Assembly: GCF_004959855.1 (NCBI RefSeq) | Contig: NZ_SPNT01000007.1 | Coordinates: 124,001-188,000 of the forward strand | Direction: 5' to 3' | Origin: Nitratireductor sp. XY-223 | Lineage (GTDB): Bacteria; Pseudomonadota; Alphaproteobacteria; Rhizobiales; Rhizobiaceae | DNA length: 64,000 bases | In this document: in pieces, positions 1-8,460 of the stretch | Layout of the letters: each line of letters opens with the position of its first letter | How positions within the stretch are numbered: the stretch's first letter is position 1 | The notes under the pieces: generated by a model | Told to the model about the DNA's origin: nothing | Database searches by the model: none | Seen by the model: the letters and a program-made list of their open reading frames with translations, nothing else | Made by a program: the position numbers and the translations under genes

Positions 1-614
1 TCGGAATCGCGCAGATTGGCGTGGAATGAGCCGCCGTCCCACCAGCTCACCTCGTCGCGGGCGCCCGGCTCCCAGCTCAGGGCGCTCTCGATGAAATCGA
101 TACCCACCGCCTTGCACCAGGCCGCCACGATCCGGTGCGGCGCTTCCAGGAGATCGTCGCTGTCAATGAGCGGCGGCGCCTTGCCGTCGCGCTCCGCCAG
201 ACGGTCGAACAGGGCGCGTTGTTCGGCAAAACCGACCTCCCCTTCGTGGAAATCCGGCCATTTGGAGTACATGGACGTGATGGTCTTGGCGGGATCGCGG
301 ATAAGGAACGAGTGATTGAACATGTCGAGCCGCGCGTCGGTCCACATATGTTCGATGTAGTGCGGAAAGTCCTTGGAAAAGACCGGCCTCTCGCGGGCCA
401 GCGCCGCCAGCGTTTCCCAGACCGACTCCAGCGTCAGGCCGGGTGTCCTGACGCTGTCCGCGGAAAGGCGCGGCCAGAGCGGCGCCTCGCCCTGGTACCA
501 GGCCTCGCCGAAGGGTTCATGCAGGCATTCCAGGTCGCCGCGCTGGCGCATCATCCACTCGAATGCGGTCGAGGTCGATCGCGGCACCGCCCACAAAACA
601 AGGATCTTGTGCAT
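1..614 (-). CDS. Sulfotransferase family protein, C-terminus cut by window edge
   Basis: The protein opens with MHKILVLWAVPRSTSTAFEW, a hydrophobic strand followed by a P-loop-like PRSxSTA segment that in sulfotransferases binds the 5'-phosphosulfate of PAPS. Further in, FLIRDPAKTITSMYSKW resembles the second PAPS-binding region (R-D-P-x-x-x-x-x-S). About 204 residues are visible before the window ends, so the C-terminus is missing. The start ATG lies 5 bases past the stop of the upstream racemase-like gene, so it is probably the last visible gene of the aconitase X operon. The acceptor is unknown. Such soluble, P-loop-only proteins are common in Alphaproteobacteria and some are only annotated by fold. 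Confidence 0.75.
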   Translation of the reverse strand, partial: MHKILVLWAVPRSTSTAFEWMMRQRGDLECLHEPFGEAWYQGEAPLWPRLSADSVRTPGLTLESVWETLAALARERPVFSKDFPHYIEHMWTDARLDMFNHSFLIRDPAKTITSMYSKWPDFHEGEVGFAEQRALFDRLAERDGKAPPLIDSDDLLEAPHRIVAAWCKAVGIDFIESALSWEPGARDEVSWWDGGSFHANLRDS

Positions 615-618
615 TGGC

Positions 619-1455
619 CTATCCATTGGAGAGCATTGACAACAGGGCGCCCTGGCGGGTGACCGGACCAATTCCGAGGGTCTTGAAAATGCGCCAGTAA
701 AGCGCGTTGTCGTGGGTGATCACCGGCTTGCCCAGCAACGCCTCCAGGTCTACCTCGAGGGACACGAAACGCTGGGCGAGACCGTCTCCGGCGCGGCGGA
801 AATTGCACATGCCGTTGGCAAGGTAGGCATCGGCGGCGGGCGCTTTCTCGGCCACATAAGCCATGGATTTTTCCGCCAGGTCGCCGTCGAAGCACCATCT
901 TCGGGCGTTGCACGCCTCTTGCGTGGCGATGAAACCCTGGTCGACGAAATTGCCAGCCCACAGGACATCGAAGCCGGCCTCCCTCAGGAAACCGACCGTT
1001 CCCTGCCACCAGTCCGGCCAGTGGTAGACGGCGTTCAGCGCGACCTTCTCGACATTCATCGCACGCAGCGCCTCGACCATGGCGTAGCCGGCCATGTGGA
1101 ACGGCGTCTGGTACTTGTCGCTGAGCATCGCACAATGATCGCGGATGCCATCGACGCCAAGGCCGCTGGCATGGACCCAGTTGGAGCCGACCTGGCCGCA
1201 GACATCGGCACCGTTGTTGGCCATGCATTCGACGAATTCCTCGAGCAGCCCGAAATTCGCCTTTCGCTGGTCGAGCCTGTGTCCGTAGCCCGGCACGTGC
1301 AGCATGCGGCCATGGACGCCCACGGTTTCCGGCGCGATGCGCAAAAAATCGGTGGGCGCGGCGTCGAAGTCATGCGGCGGGCAAGTGAAGCCGACCTGAT
1401 GGGGAAACAGCTTGTTTTCGGGATCGGCCCAGTGTGCGGGCTTCACATAACTCAT
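619..1455 (-). CDS. Maleate cis-trans isomerase / Asp-Glu racemase superfamily protein
   Basis: This 278-residue protein has the size and two-half organisation of the maleate isomerase/arylmalonate decarboxylase branch of the Asp/Glu racemase superfamily. Those enzymes use one cysteine from each half for cofactor-free proton transfer or isomerisation. Cys86 in GADVCGQVGSN and Cys217 in YLANGMCNFRR sit at the expected places and are candidate catalytic residues. I chose the ATG at 1455 because a GGGAGGGA ribosome site lies 4 bases upstream; a longer in-frame reading up to 1545 has a non-family N-terminus. It is downstream of the aconitase X genes, which suggests a small hydroxy or unsaturated acid substrate. 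The exact reaction cannot be read from sequence. Confidence 0.72.
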   Translation of the reverse strand: MSYVKPAHWADPENKLFPHQVGFTCPPHDFDAAPTDFLRIAPETVGVHGRMLHVPGYGHRLDQRKANFGLLEEFVECMANNGADVCGQVGSNWVHASGLGVDGIRDHCAMLSDKYQTPFHMAGYAMVEALRAMNVEKVALNAVYHWPDWWQGTVGFLREAGFDVLWAGNFVDQGFIATQEACNARRWCFDGDLAEKSMAYVAEKAPAADAYLANGMCNFRRAGDGLAQRFVSLEVDLEALLGKPVITHDNALYWRIFKTLGIGPVTRQGALLSMLSNG

Positions 1456-1585
1456 CACGTCCCTCCCGCGGGACCGGGCGAAGGCCTGTCCCGCCTTGTC
1501 GCCGGGCCGCTCTTGCAGCGCGATCCGACAGGCACAGCTTCGCAAACACGGCCATCCAATGCCAATGCCTATTGCGCATAACTTG

Positions 1586-1601
1586 ATATCAATATTGATA
1601 T
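1586..1601. promoter_or_regulatory. 16-bp perfect palindrome upstream of the racemase-like gene
   Basis: The sequence ATATCAATATTGATAT is its own reverse complement and stands in an AT-rich island inside the 157-base gap between the aconitase X small subunit and the racemase-like gene. It could be an operator or promoter element for the downstream two genes. No regulator gene is adjacent. Confidence 0.4.
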
Positions 1602-1612
1602 GCCTCGGGCCA

Positions 1613-2044
1613 CTAATCGCCGATCAGGATGGTGCCGTCGAGGGTAATCTCCACGCGATTTCCGTCTTCTAGAAAACAATATTCCGGCTCGGATACCAAC
1701 AATACGGGAACGCTGCTTCCGTAGAGTTCGCCCGCGACCATCGCCCCGATAGCGATATTGATATCACGATGCCGCAGGATGACCGCGACCGGGCCGGTGA
1801 CCAGGCGGATGCTCTCGGCAACGCCCGCGGGTGTGCCGGCCGATCCACGGCTGGCGGGCATGACGATGATCTTGCCGGTCACCGATTGGCCCGCCTGGGG
1901 ATGATGCCGGTCGATTATCTCGCCGTTCTTCGGATCGAAACCGCCCCAGAAACTCAGTGTCTCGTCGAGCACCAGCAAGGCGCCGGTCGCGGTGCCGGGG
2001 TTGAGCACCGTCGCCGAAATCCGCGCGGGAGCTTCGGAGTTCAT
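1613..2044 (-). CDS. Aconitase X swivel domain protein (small subunit)
   Basis: The 143-residue protein matches the aconitase X swivel domain (DUF126 family). The typical segments are the start ...ARISATVLNPGTATGALLVLDETLSFWGGFDP, the phrase GKIIVMPASRGSAGTP with its conserved serine-rich turn, and the later AIGAMVAGELYGSSVPVL. In this family the swivel domain packs on the catalytic domain and contributes the active-site Ser of the SRGS turn. The large subunit gene ends one base upstream (stop at 2046), so the two are translationally close and form a split enzyme. Characterised bacterial aconitase X enzymes act as cis-3-hydroxy-L-proline dehydratases, while archaeal ones dehydrate mevalonate 5-phosphate. 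The substrate here is not proven. Confidence 0.85.
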   Translation of the reverse strand: MNSEAPARISATVLNPGTATGALLVLDETLSFWGGFDPKNGEIIDRHHPQAGQSVTGKIIVMPASRGSAGTPAGVAESIRLVTGPVAVILRHRDINIAIGAMVAGELYGSSVPVLLVSEPEYCFLEDGNRVEITLDGTILIGD

Positions 2045-2045
2045 G

Positions 2046-3329
2046 TCAAACGCTCCAGAACCGGCCCGGGCCGGATGCGGTTTCGCGGCGCACCTCGCCG
2101 GCCGACGCCGACAGGACGCAGTCCTCCAGGCTGCCGAAAACGACGTCCACCGGCAGCATGCCGGGCGCGTAATAGGCCCATTTGGCCGAATTCGTCATCA
2201 CCCGCCCGCGGCACGCCTTGATGGCGGGCGAGAAATAGGTGCAGGTGTCGACGAGCACATCGATCCCGGCTGCGGCGATCGGCTCGAGATAGCCCTTTTC
2301 CCTGGCGATCTGTTCGACGAAACGGCTCGTCGACACATAGACGGTCACGTCCGGATGTACGGTCCTGCCGTCCATGAGCCCAGCCAGCCGCCCGAATTCG
2401 GACACGGAAAAATGCGGCGTACCCAGCGCCACCATGTCGAGCGGCCCGTCCGAGGCGGGCGACAGAGACTGCCTCGCGCGCCGGACCATATCCGGCGTGA
2501 CCGTTATGCGTTCGTCCGGTTCGCGCCCGTGCAGGGCCGCCGTCCGGTCCGGCGCCTCGGGTGTGACGCCGACGGCATGAAACATGGCAACGCCGCCCGA
2601 TGCGGCGACCGCCGCGCTGATGGCCTTGAGGCTGTCCTTCGGCGTGCCTGCCGGCAGGCCGCTGATCACCGGGATGCGGGATCCGGCGCGGGCGCCGACG
2701 AGATGGCCGAGGACATGGCAGAACATCTCCGTCTGCCGCAGGTCGTCCGGCAGGCCCGTTACGTCGAATTCGACGGTGCCGCGCCTGCCCTCGTCGGTGT
2801 GCAGGCCGGCGTAGGGCACCCGGCCGACATGGGCGGCACAGACGTCGAGAAAGTCTCCGTATTTGTTGGTGCGGGCACCGACAACGGAATTGTAATAGGC
2901 GACGGCGTTCGATTCCGAACCGACGATCTGGTCGCCGAAATCCGGTCCACCCGGTATCTGATAGGGCGCACAGGTCCAGACCGGCCTGCAGCCGAGCGCA
3001 CTGTAGAGCCGCGCAACCTCCCGCGCCTCCCCGTTGAATCGCTCACCAGCATCTGCACGGCTTTCCGGACGGCGGAGGCTGACCGGCAGGGTGTTGGTCC
3101 ACACCGGGATTTTAAACCGCGCATCGGCGTCCGCGAAACGCCGGACGAAATCGAGATGCGCGGTTCCGTAGTAGTGGCAGGCATCGATATGCGCGAAGGA
3201 AACGTCGGCGAGCCGCGGCGCACCGACAATTTCAGCCGCCCGGACGACGACGCGCATGGCGAAGCAGCCGATTGGGCCTTCCTTTCCATCGAGCAAAGCG
3301 CGGTCGTGCGCGTTCAGTTCAAGGGGCAT
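2046..3329 (-). CDS. Aconitase X catalytic domain protein (large subunit)
   Basis: The 427-residue protein belongs to the aconitase X (DUF521) family, Fe-S-dependent dehydratases. Family landmarks are visible: the N-terminal ...IDACHYYG segment, SESNAVAYYNSVVGARTN, a GLHTDEGRRGTVEFDV loop, and the C-terminal VDTCTYFSP and MTNSAKWAYYAPG segments. The Cys residues in ACHYYG, VCAAH and DTCTYF are plausible cluster ligands. It is the first gene of a minus-strand operon with the swivel subunit, a racemase-like protein and a sulfotransferase. By family, cis-3-hydroxy-L-proline dehydratase is the best-known bacterial activity, but no proline-catabolic partner (reductase or epimerase) is present, so the substrate stays open. 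The ribosome site upstream of the ATG is weak. Confidence 0.85.
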   Translation of the reverse strand: MPLELNAHDRALLDGKEGPIGCFAMRVVVRAAEIVGAPRLADVSFAHIDACHYYGTAHLDFVRRFADADARFKIPVWTNTLPVSLRRPESRADAGERFNGEAREVARLYSALGCRPVWTCAPYQIPGGPDFGDQIVGSESNAVAYYNSVVGARTNKYGDFLDVCAAHVGRVPYAGLHTDEGRRGTVEFDVTGLPDDLRQTEMFCHVLGHLVGARAGSRIPVISGLPAGTPKDSLKAISAAVAASGGVAMFHAVGVTPEAPDRTAALHGREPDERITVTPDMVRRARQSLSPASDGPLDMVALGTPHFSVSEFGRLAGLMDGRTVHPDVTVYVSTSRFVEQIAREKGYLEPIAAAGIDVLVDTCTYFSPAIKACRGRVMTNSAKWAYYAPGMLPVDVVFGSLEDCVLSASAGEVRRETASGPGRFWSV

Positions 3330-3519
3330 ATCGATACGGAATCCGCCAGAGACATGCAGCGAACATGATCGAAAACCGGTTCCGAGCCAAGCCCGTTCGC
3401 GGCATCGCCTCCGGCCGATTTCGCTGTCCGGCAGACGGACAGATCATTTCCTGATATTTGTTGCGGGTCGGGCGGACCCTATCATCCGTTTTGCGGAATG
3501 CCGGTTTGAGGACACGGAA

Positions 3520-4491
3520 ATGGCCATACACGCGCTTGGATATCTCGGCATCCGCTCGGACAGGCTCGACGATTGGAGTGATTTTGCCGGGCGGCTGCTT
3601 GCCATGCAGAAAATCGACCGGGGCGGCAACGCCCTCGCCTTTCGCATGGACGACCGCAAGCAAAGGCTTCTGGTGTCTGACGAACCAGGTGACACGCTGG
3701 CTTTCATCGGCTGGGAAGTGGAATCCCGGCAGGACCTGGACACTTTCGCGGGGCGCCTGGACAAGGCCGGCCATGCGGTTGCGCAGGGTTCGCGTGAACT
3801 CGCGGACCGGCGCTTTGTCGAGGATCTCATCGTCTTCAACGACCCGGACGGCAACCGCATCGAACTCGTCTGGAACCCGATGCGGGCGGACGAGCCGTTC
3901 CGCCCGGGCCGTCCGATCGACGGTTTCACGACAGGGCCGTTCGGCATGGGCCACGCGGTGCTGCACGTCAACAAGGTCGACGCGTTGCTGCCCTTCTACA
4001 GGGATCTCCTCGGCTTTCATCTCAGTGATTACGGCCTGACGCCTTATCCGCTTTATTTCTTCCACGTGAACGGCCGGCATCACAGCTTTGCCATGGTGGG
4101 ATCGGGCAAGGCCGGCTTCCACCACTTTATGGTCGAATTCCAGAACCTGGACGATGTGGGACAGGGCTACGACCTGGCGCAGCTAGAGGAAGGCCGCATC
4201 GCCTACACGCTCGGGCGGCACACCAACGATTACATGACGAGTTACTATGCCAATTCGCCGTCAGGATTTTTCGTCGAGAGCGGCTGGGGCGGCCGCATCA
4301 TCGATCCGGCCACGTGGCAGCCGCACGAGACCCATGTGGGACCCAGCTTCTGGGGCCACGAACGGCTCTACCTTCCTGAGGACGAGCGTGCCAGGATGCG
4401 CGACATGCGGCTCGAGACCGCGGCGAGCGGGCGGCGCACACCGCCGGTCGTCGACTGCCCGTGGCTTTACAATGAGATGATCAAGCGCTGA
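3520..4491 (+). CDS. VOC-family extradiol ring-cleavage dioxygenase
   Basis: The 323-residue protein has two vicinal-oxygen-chelate modules, as in type I extradiol dioxygenases such as 2,3-dihydroxybiphenyl 1,2-dioxygenase. Module 1 is residues ~1-130 and module 2 residues ~140-280. In the C-terminal module the 2-His-1-carboxylate Fe(II) ligands are recognisable: His in MGHAVLHV, His in GFHHFMVEF and Glu in GFFVESGWGG. HTNDYMTSYYANSPSGFF is the usual family stretch with catalytic His and Tyr. The ATG at 3520 follows a GAGGACACGGA ribosome site; longer readings in this frame run back into the divergent gene and lack family similarity. It would cleave a catecholic substrate between or next to the hydroxyls. 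No upper aromatic pathway is visible nearby. Confidence 0.85.
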   Translation: MAIHALGYLGIRSDRLDDWSDFAGRLLAMQKIDRGGNALAFRMDDRKQRLLVSDEPGDTLAFIGWEVESRQDLDTFAGRLDKAGHAVAQGSRELADRRFVEDLIVFNDPDGNRIELVWNPMRADEPFRPGRPIDGFTTGPFGMGHAVLHVNKVDALLPFYRDLLGFHLSDYGLTPYPLYFFHVNGRHHSFAMVGSGKAGFHHFMVEFQNLDDVGQGYDLAQLEEGRIAYTLGRHTNDYMTSYYANSPSGFFVESGWGGRIIDPATWQPHETHVGPSFWGHERLYLPEDERARMRDMRLETAASGRRTPPVVDCPWLYNEMIKR

Positions 4492-4503
4492 GGGACGGCG
4501 TTC

Positions 4504-5568
4504 CTACACCGTCACCACCGTGCGGCCGCGATTGGCCATCGGCGTCGTCACGCCGGAAAGCATGGCGTTGAGATAGTCGATGTTCTGATAGCGACCGTTC
4601 ACCGATATGCGCGGCAGCGTGTGCAGGTGGCCGGCATGCTCCTTCTGGATCACGCCGTGGCGCGTCGTCAGCGCCGATTTGAACCCGGCCAGTTTCGCGA
4701 GCCGTGCCTCGCGTTCGCCGACGGCCTTTTCAAAGCCGTACGGATAGGCGAAGTGACGCGGGCGCTCGCCCAGGCGCTCCTCCAGCATCGCTGCGGAATC
4801 GGACATTTCCCACAGCGCCTGTTCCTTCGGAAGACGCTTGAGATTGTAGTGGTTGACCGTGTGCGCGCCGATCGTGCACAGCGGATGCGCGGCGATCCGG
4901 GCGATCTCGTCCCAGTTCATCAGATAGGTCTCGCGAAACTGCGCACAGCTGACGCCGGCATTGTCGGCCAGGCTGCGCACCGCGGCGACCTGATCCTCTT
5001 CGTCGAGTTCCTCCGACAGGACCCGGCAGATCTCCTCGAAGGTATCGGCGCTGGCCTCATCGGTGGCGCAATCGAACTTCAGGACGCCGTCGGGCGTGTC
5101 CATCTCAAGCGCGTCGCCGTCGCAGCGCTCCACCGCGGCCTCGACAATCTCCCACCAGGGCTCGACCTGGCCGTCTGTGAGTCCCGGTGCGATATAGACC
5201 GAGAACGGTGCGCCGTGCTTCTCGAAGACCGGCAGGGCTTCCGTCAGGTTGTCGCGAAACCCGTCGTCGAGCGTGATCGCCGCGAAGCGCCTGCCTTTGG
5301 CGCCGTTGCCGATGCGGTCGACCGCCTCGTCGAGCGATACGAAATCGAATCCCCTCGCCTTCATCTCGGCGATCAGTTCGTCGAGGAACTCGGGATGGAC
5401 GATCAGATTGCCGTTGAAGCCGTATTTGGTGCCCGGTGCGGCCGTCACGCGGTGGGCCATGAGGATCGCGCCCTCGCCGCCCAGTAACGGACGCAATATC
5501 TGCGGCAGGCGGCTGGCGGTCAGGCTTTTGAAGACGAGCTTCCTGAGTTTTTCCTTGTTATCGATCAT
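4504..5568 (-). CDS. Polysaccharide deacetylase (NodB-homology) family protein
   Basis: The 354-residue protein has the metal-dependent carbohydrate esterase 4 motifs: TLDDGFRDN (motif 1, normally TFDDG, with the catalytic and metal Asp), IGAHTVNHYNL (motif 2, the H-x-x-x-H metal ligands) and FAYPYG (motif 3). It has no obvious signal peptide, so it probably acts in the cytoplasm on an activated sugar or lipid-linked substrate, or at the inner face. An acidic insertion at roughly residues 160-215 separates motifs 1 and 2. It is the last gene of the minus-strand cluster with asparagine synthase, acyl carrier protein, acyl-AMP ligase and NAD synthase-like gene, 6 bases after the latter. The context suggests N-deacetylation of an amino-sugar or amide within a secondary or surface glycan pathway. 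Confidence 0.85.
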   Translation of the reverse strand: MIDNKEKLRKLVFKSLTASRLPQILRPLLGGEGAILMAHRVTAAPGTKYGFNGNLIVHPEFLDELIAEMKARGFDFVSLDEAVDRIGNGAKGRRFAAITLDDGFRDNLTEALPVFEKHGAPFSVYIAPGLTDGQVEPWWEIVEAAVERCDGDALEMDTPDGVLKFDCATDEASADTFEEICRVLSEELDEEDQVAAVRSLADNAGVSCAQFRETYLMNWDEIARIAAHPLCTIGAHTVNHYNLKRLPKEQALWEMSDSAAMLEERLGERPRHFAYPYGFEKAVGEREARLAKLAGFKSALTTRHGVIQKEHAGHLHTLPRISVNGRYQNIDYLNAMLSGVTTPMANRGRTVVTV

Positions 5569-5574
5569 GGCGAC

Positions 5575-6600
5575 CTACCCGGATGCATCATCAACGAGCA
5601 GCGGCGCGGCGTGCAGATAGTGCGCGACACGGCGTTTCGCCGCGATGTCGCGCCAGACCATCTGAACCTGCTCGGCCGTCAGGCCCGCGGAAGCGGCAAC
5701 CGCATCCTCGGGAACGTTGTTGTTCAGGCCGTAGAGACACAGGTCCATCTGCTGATAGGGCAGCGCGAAGTAGAACTCCTCCTGCGACTGCGGCAGCGAC
5801 CAGGTGTCCGTCGTCGGCGGCCGGCGGCGGATTTCCTCCGGCACCGACAGATGTTCGGCAAGCTGGTAGACCTGGCTCTTGTAGAGATGGGCGATGGGCT
5901 TCAGATCCGCCGCGCCATCGCCGTTTTTCACGAAGAAGCCCTGATCGTGTTCCAGACGGTTGGGCGTGCCGGCGACCGCGTAGTTGAGCCGGTCCGCATG
6001 GAAATATTCGAGCTGCTTTCGGGTGCGCTGCTTCATGTTCGCCGCTGCAACCACCCCGTGATAGACGTCGATGGGCATGCGCTTCTTCTGCTGCTCGCCT
6101 TCGGGCGATTCCACCACAAGCTGGGAAATGTTGATGCCGCCTTCAAGCGCGTTGGACAGCACGATCTTGCAGCCCCAGCCGGGGCCGAACTCGGGAACAA
6201 GCTTCCTGATGAATTCGTCGCGGCGGCGATAGCAGCCGGCCGCCGTGAGGATCGGCTCGATGTTTTCCGTGACGCATTCGATGCCGAGTTCGTCCGCGAC
6301 GAGCTTGCCGAGGACGAGGCTTTCGTCGTCGGAGTCCTTTTCGGGCATGAGGATCGCGACAACCTTCTTCGGGCCGAGCGCCTTGACGCACAGGGCCGCC
6401 GTCACGCTGCTGTCGATGCCGCCGGACAGGCCGACGACCGCGCCGCGCCGGCGAAGGTCGCGCAGCACCTGCTCGCGGATTTTCTCGGCGATCCTGTCGG
6501 TTTCGGCGGCAGCGTCCAACTCCAGCGTCGCCGCCGAGAAATCCGGGGCCTTGTCGCTGCCCGGCTCGGAAAGATGTGGTTCGACCAGGTTCATGGTCAC
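5575..6600 (-). CDS. NAD+ synthase (NadE)-family ATP-pyrophosphatase
   Basis: This 341-residue protein has the PP-loop SGGIDSSVTAALC (residues ~58-70) and the NadE-type C-terminal motifs NMKQRTRKQLEY, FVKNGDGAADLKPIAHLYKSQVYQLAEHL and EEIRRRPPTTDTW. There is no nitrilase/glutaminase domain, so it would use free ammonia or receive it from a partner. It overlaps the acyl-AMP ligase stop by 4 bases. Family members adenylate a carboxylate and displace AMP with ammonia. NadE does this on nicotinate adenine dinucleotide, but paralogs in polysaccharide and secondary-metabolite clusters act on other carboxylates. Here the neighbours (ACP, ligase, glutamine-dependent AsnB) make a dedicated amidating role more likely than housekeeping NAD synthesis. 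A longer insert between the PP-loop and the NMKQR motif also departs from short NadE proteins. Confidence 0.75.
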   Translation of the reverse strand: MTMNLVEPHLSEPGSDKAPDFSAATLELDAAAETDRIAEKIREQVLRDLRRRGAVVGLSGGIDSSVTAALCVKALGPKKVVAILMPEKDSDDESLVLGKLVADELGIECVTENIEPILTAAGCYRRRDEFIRKLVPEFGPGWGCKIVLSNALEGGINISQLVVESPEGEQQKKRMPIDVYHGVVAAANMKQRTRKQLEYFHADRLNYAVAGTPNRLEHDQGFFVKNGDGAADLKPIAHLYKSQVYQLAEHLSVPEEIRRRPPTTDTWSLPQSQEEFYFALPYQQMDLCLYGLNNNVPEDAVAASAGLTAEQVQMVWRDIAAKRRVAHYLHAAPLLVDDASG

Positions 6601-8147
6601 TCCCCCGCTTCCAGTGTTTCCTGCAAGAGCCGCCGGCTGATCTTCCCGGAATCGGTCTTCGGCAGCGAATCGCGAAATTCAACCTGTTTCGGCACCATGA
6701 AGTCCTCGAGGTGCCGGGCGCAGTGCCGCAATACGTCCTTTTCGGTCGGCTGCGTTCCGGGCGCGGCGACCACGATCGCCTTGATGGCGCTGCCGAGGAC
6801 GGTGTCGGTGACGCCCAGAACCGCCGCCTCGCTGATTTCCGGCATCGCGTAGAGGACGTTCTCGACCTCCTTGGGGCTGACCTTCTCGCCGCGCGTCTTG
6901 ATGATGTCGTCCTTGCGCCCGACGAAATACAGAAAGCCGTCTTCGTCGGCATGGAAGAGATCACCCGTGTGCAGCACTTTCTCCCAGGGGTAGATGCCCG
7001 TTTTCAGCGCCTTGGCGGTCGCTTCCTCGTTCTGCCAGTAGCCCTTCATCACATGCGGACCGCGGATGACGAGTTCACCGACCTTGCCGGCCGGCAGCCT
7101 CTCGCCGTCGTCATCGACGACATAGGCTTCCGTGCCCGGTATGGCTATGCCGACCGAACCCGGCCGGCGGTCGAGTTCGGACGGCGGCAGCCAGGTGCAG
7201 CGCTTGCATTCCGTCAGCCCGTACATGGAATAGACATCGGTACCCGGAAAAAGGGTCCGCATCTGCTGGATGACCGCCGGCGCGAAGGCCGCGCCGGTGC
7301 TGGAAATATAGCGCAGATGCGGGAACGTACCCGGTTCGAGGCTTTTCATGCGCAGGATCAGCGCGGCCATCGTCGGGACGATCGGAAAGCCGGTCACCTT
7401 CTCCTCGATCATCCGGTTGAGCACCACTTGCGGGAAAGCGAAGGATTTCTCCAGAACCAGCGTGGCGCCGGCCCGGAAGGCCATCAGCACCTGGTAGAGG
7501 CCGTAGTCGAAGGAGATCGGCAGCACATTCAAGATGATGTCGTCGGCGGTGTTTTCCAGATAGGTCGTGATCGAACCGGCGGCGGCGTCGACATTCTGAT
7601 GGGTCATCATCACGCCCTTCGGGAAACCGGTCGATCCGGACGTGTAGATGAGCATGGCGAGATCGGTGACGATGCCGGCGAAGGGCCGTTCAAACGCGGA
7701 CCGGTCGTCGAGGATTTCCTCGAAATCGAGGTAGCCGGAAAGGCCCTGCTCGCTTGCATCCGTCGCGACCTTGACGCTTACCGTTGGCGCCGCTTCCACC
7801 GCCCTGTCGGCGGTCCCGGCCAAACGCGCCTGGGTGATGACCGCACACGCGCCCGCGTTTTTCAGGATGAAGGCGAGCTTGTCGGCCTTGGTCGACGGAT
7901 TGACCGGCGAGACGACCGCGCCGGCCTTCATGACGGCATAGATCGCGACAACCGCCTGCCAGCAATTGTCCATGAACACGATGACGCGGTCGTGGCGTTT
8001 CACGCCTGCCCGTGACAGCGCGGCCGCCAGACGGTCGGAGGCGGCATCGACCTCGCCGTAGGTCAGCCGAACCGGCCCGGCGATGACGGCTTCCTTGTCT
8101 GCGTGGCGCTCCGCTCCGGCACGTAGGTGCTCTTCAACGCGCATCAT
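6597..8147 (-). CDS. AMP-forming acyl-CoA synthetase / acyl-ACP ligase
   Basis: The 516-residue protein is a complete adenylate-forming enzyme. Visible core motifs are A3 YTSGSTGFPKGVMMTH, A5 MYGLTECKR, A7/A8 HTGDLFHADEDGFLYFVGRKDD with the hinge and KTRGEKVSPKEVE, and A10 PKTDSGKISRRLL with the catalytic Lys. It activates a carboxylic acid with ATP and transfers it to a thiol. A freestanding acyl carrier protein gene lies 33 bases upstream in the same operon, so the acceptor is plausibly that ACP rather than CoA. It resembles the ligases of asparagine-synthase-containing exosortase-type loci, but no exosortase is present here. Substrate side-chain specificity cannot be read with confidence. 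Confidence 0.85.
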   Translation of the reverse strand: MMRVEEHLRAGAERHADKEAVIAGPVRLTYGEVDAASDRLAAALSRAGVKRHDRVIVFMDNCWQAVVAIYAVMKAGAVVSPVNPSTKADKLAFILKNAGACAVITQARLAGTADRAVEAAPTVSVKVATDASEQGLSGYLDFEEILDDRSAFERPFAGIVTDLAMLIYTSGSTGFPKGVMMTHQNVDAAAGSITTYLENTADDIILNVLPISFDYGLYQVLMAFRAGATLVLEKSFAFPQVVLNRMIEEKVTGFPIVPTMAALILRMKSLEPGTFPHLRYISSTGAAFAPAVIQQMRTLFPGTDVYSMYGLTECKRCTWLPPSELDRRPGSVGIAIPGTEAYVVDDDGERLPAGKVGELVIRGPHVMKGYWQNEEATAKALKTGIYPWEKVLHTGDLFHADEDGFLYFVGRKDDIIKTRGEKVSPKEVENVLYAMPEISEAAVLGVTDTVLGSAIKAIVVAAPGTQPTEKDVLRHCARHLEDFMVPKQVEFRDSLPKTDSGKISRRLLQETLEAGE

Positions 8148-8179
8148 CTGCCCCTGTCATTGATTAACCCGACCGCCGC

Positions 8180-8443
8180 TCAACCGCCGTTCTTCGACAG
8201 CTTGGAGTTGGCGTAGTTGGAGATGTTCTCGATGGAATCGAAATTCTCGGGCACGATCTCGGCATCCTGGATCTCAATGCCGATATCGCTTTCAAGAAAG
8301 GCAACCAATTCAAGAACTCCGGTTGAATCCATCAACCCGTTCTCGAGCAGCGACTCCGTATCGGACACCGTCTCGCGGTCTTCCCGGAAGAGGAAATTGT
8401 CGACGATGAATTCGCGGATATCGGACCTGACATCGACCTGCAT
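8180..8443 (-). CDS. Acyl carrier protein
   Basis: This 87-residue acidic protein has the four-helix carrier pattern, with Ser in LLENGLMDSTGVLELVAFLE as the 4'-phosphopantetheine attachment site (D-S-T in place of the usual D-S-L). The following EIQDAEIVPENFDSIENI is the standard helix III-IV region. It lies between asparagine synthase (17 bases downstream of its stop) and the acyl-AMP ligase, so it is most likely the dedicated thiol partner of that ligase rather than the fatty-acid ACP. Confidence 0.88.
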   Translation of the reverse strand: MQVDVRSDIREFIVDNFLFREDRETVSDTESLLENGLMDSTGVLELVAFLESDIGIEIQDAEIVPENFDSIENISNYANSKLSKNGG

Positions 8444-8460
8444 GTTGAACGCTCCTTTTA

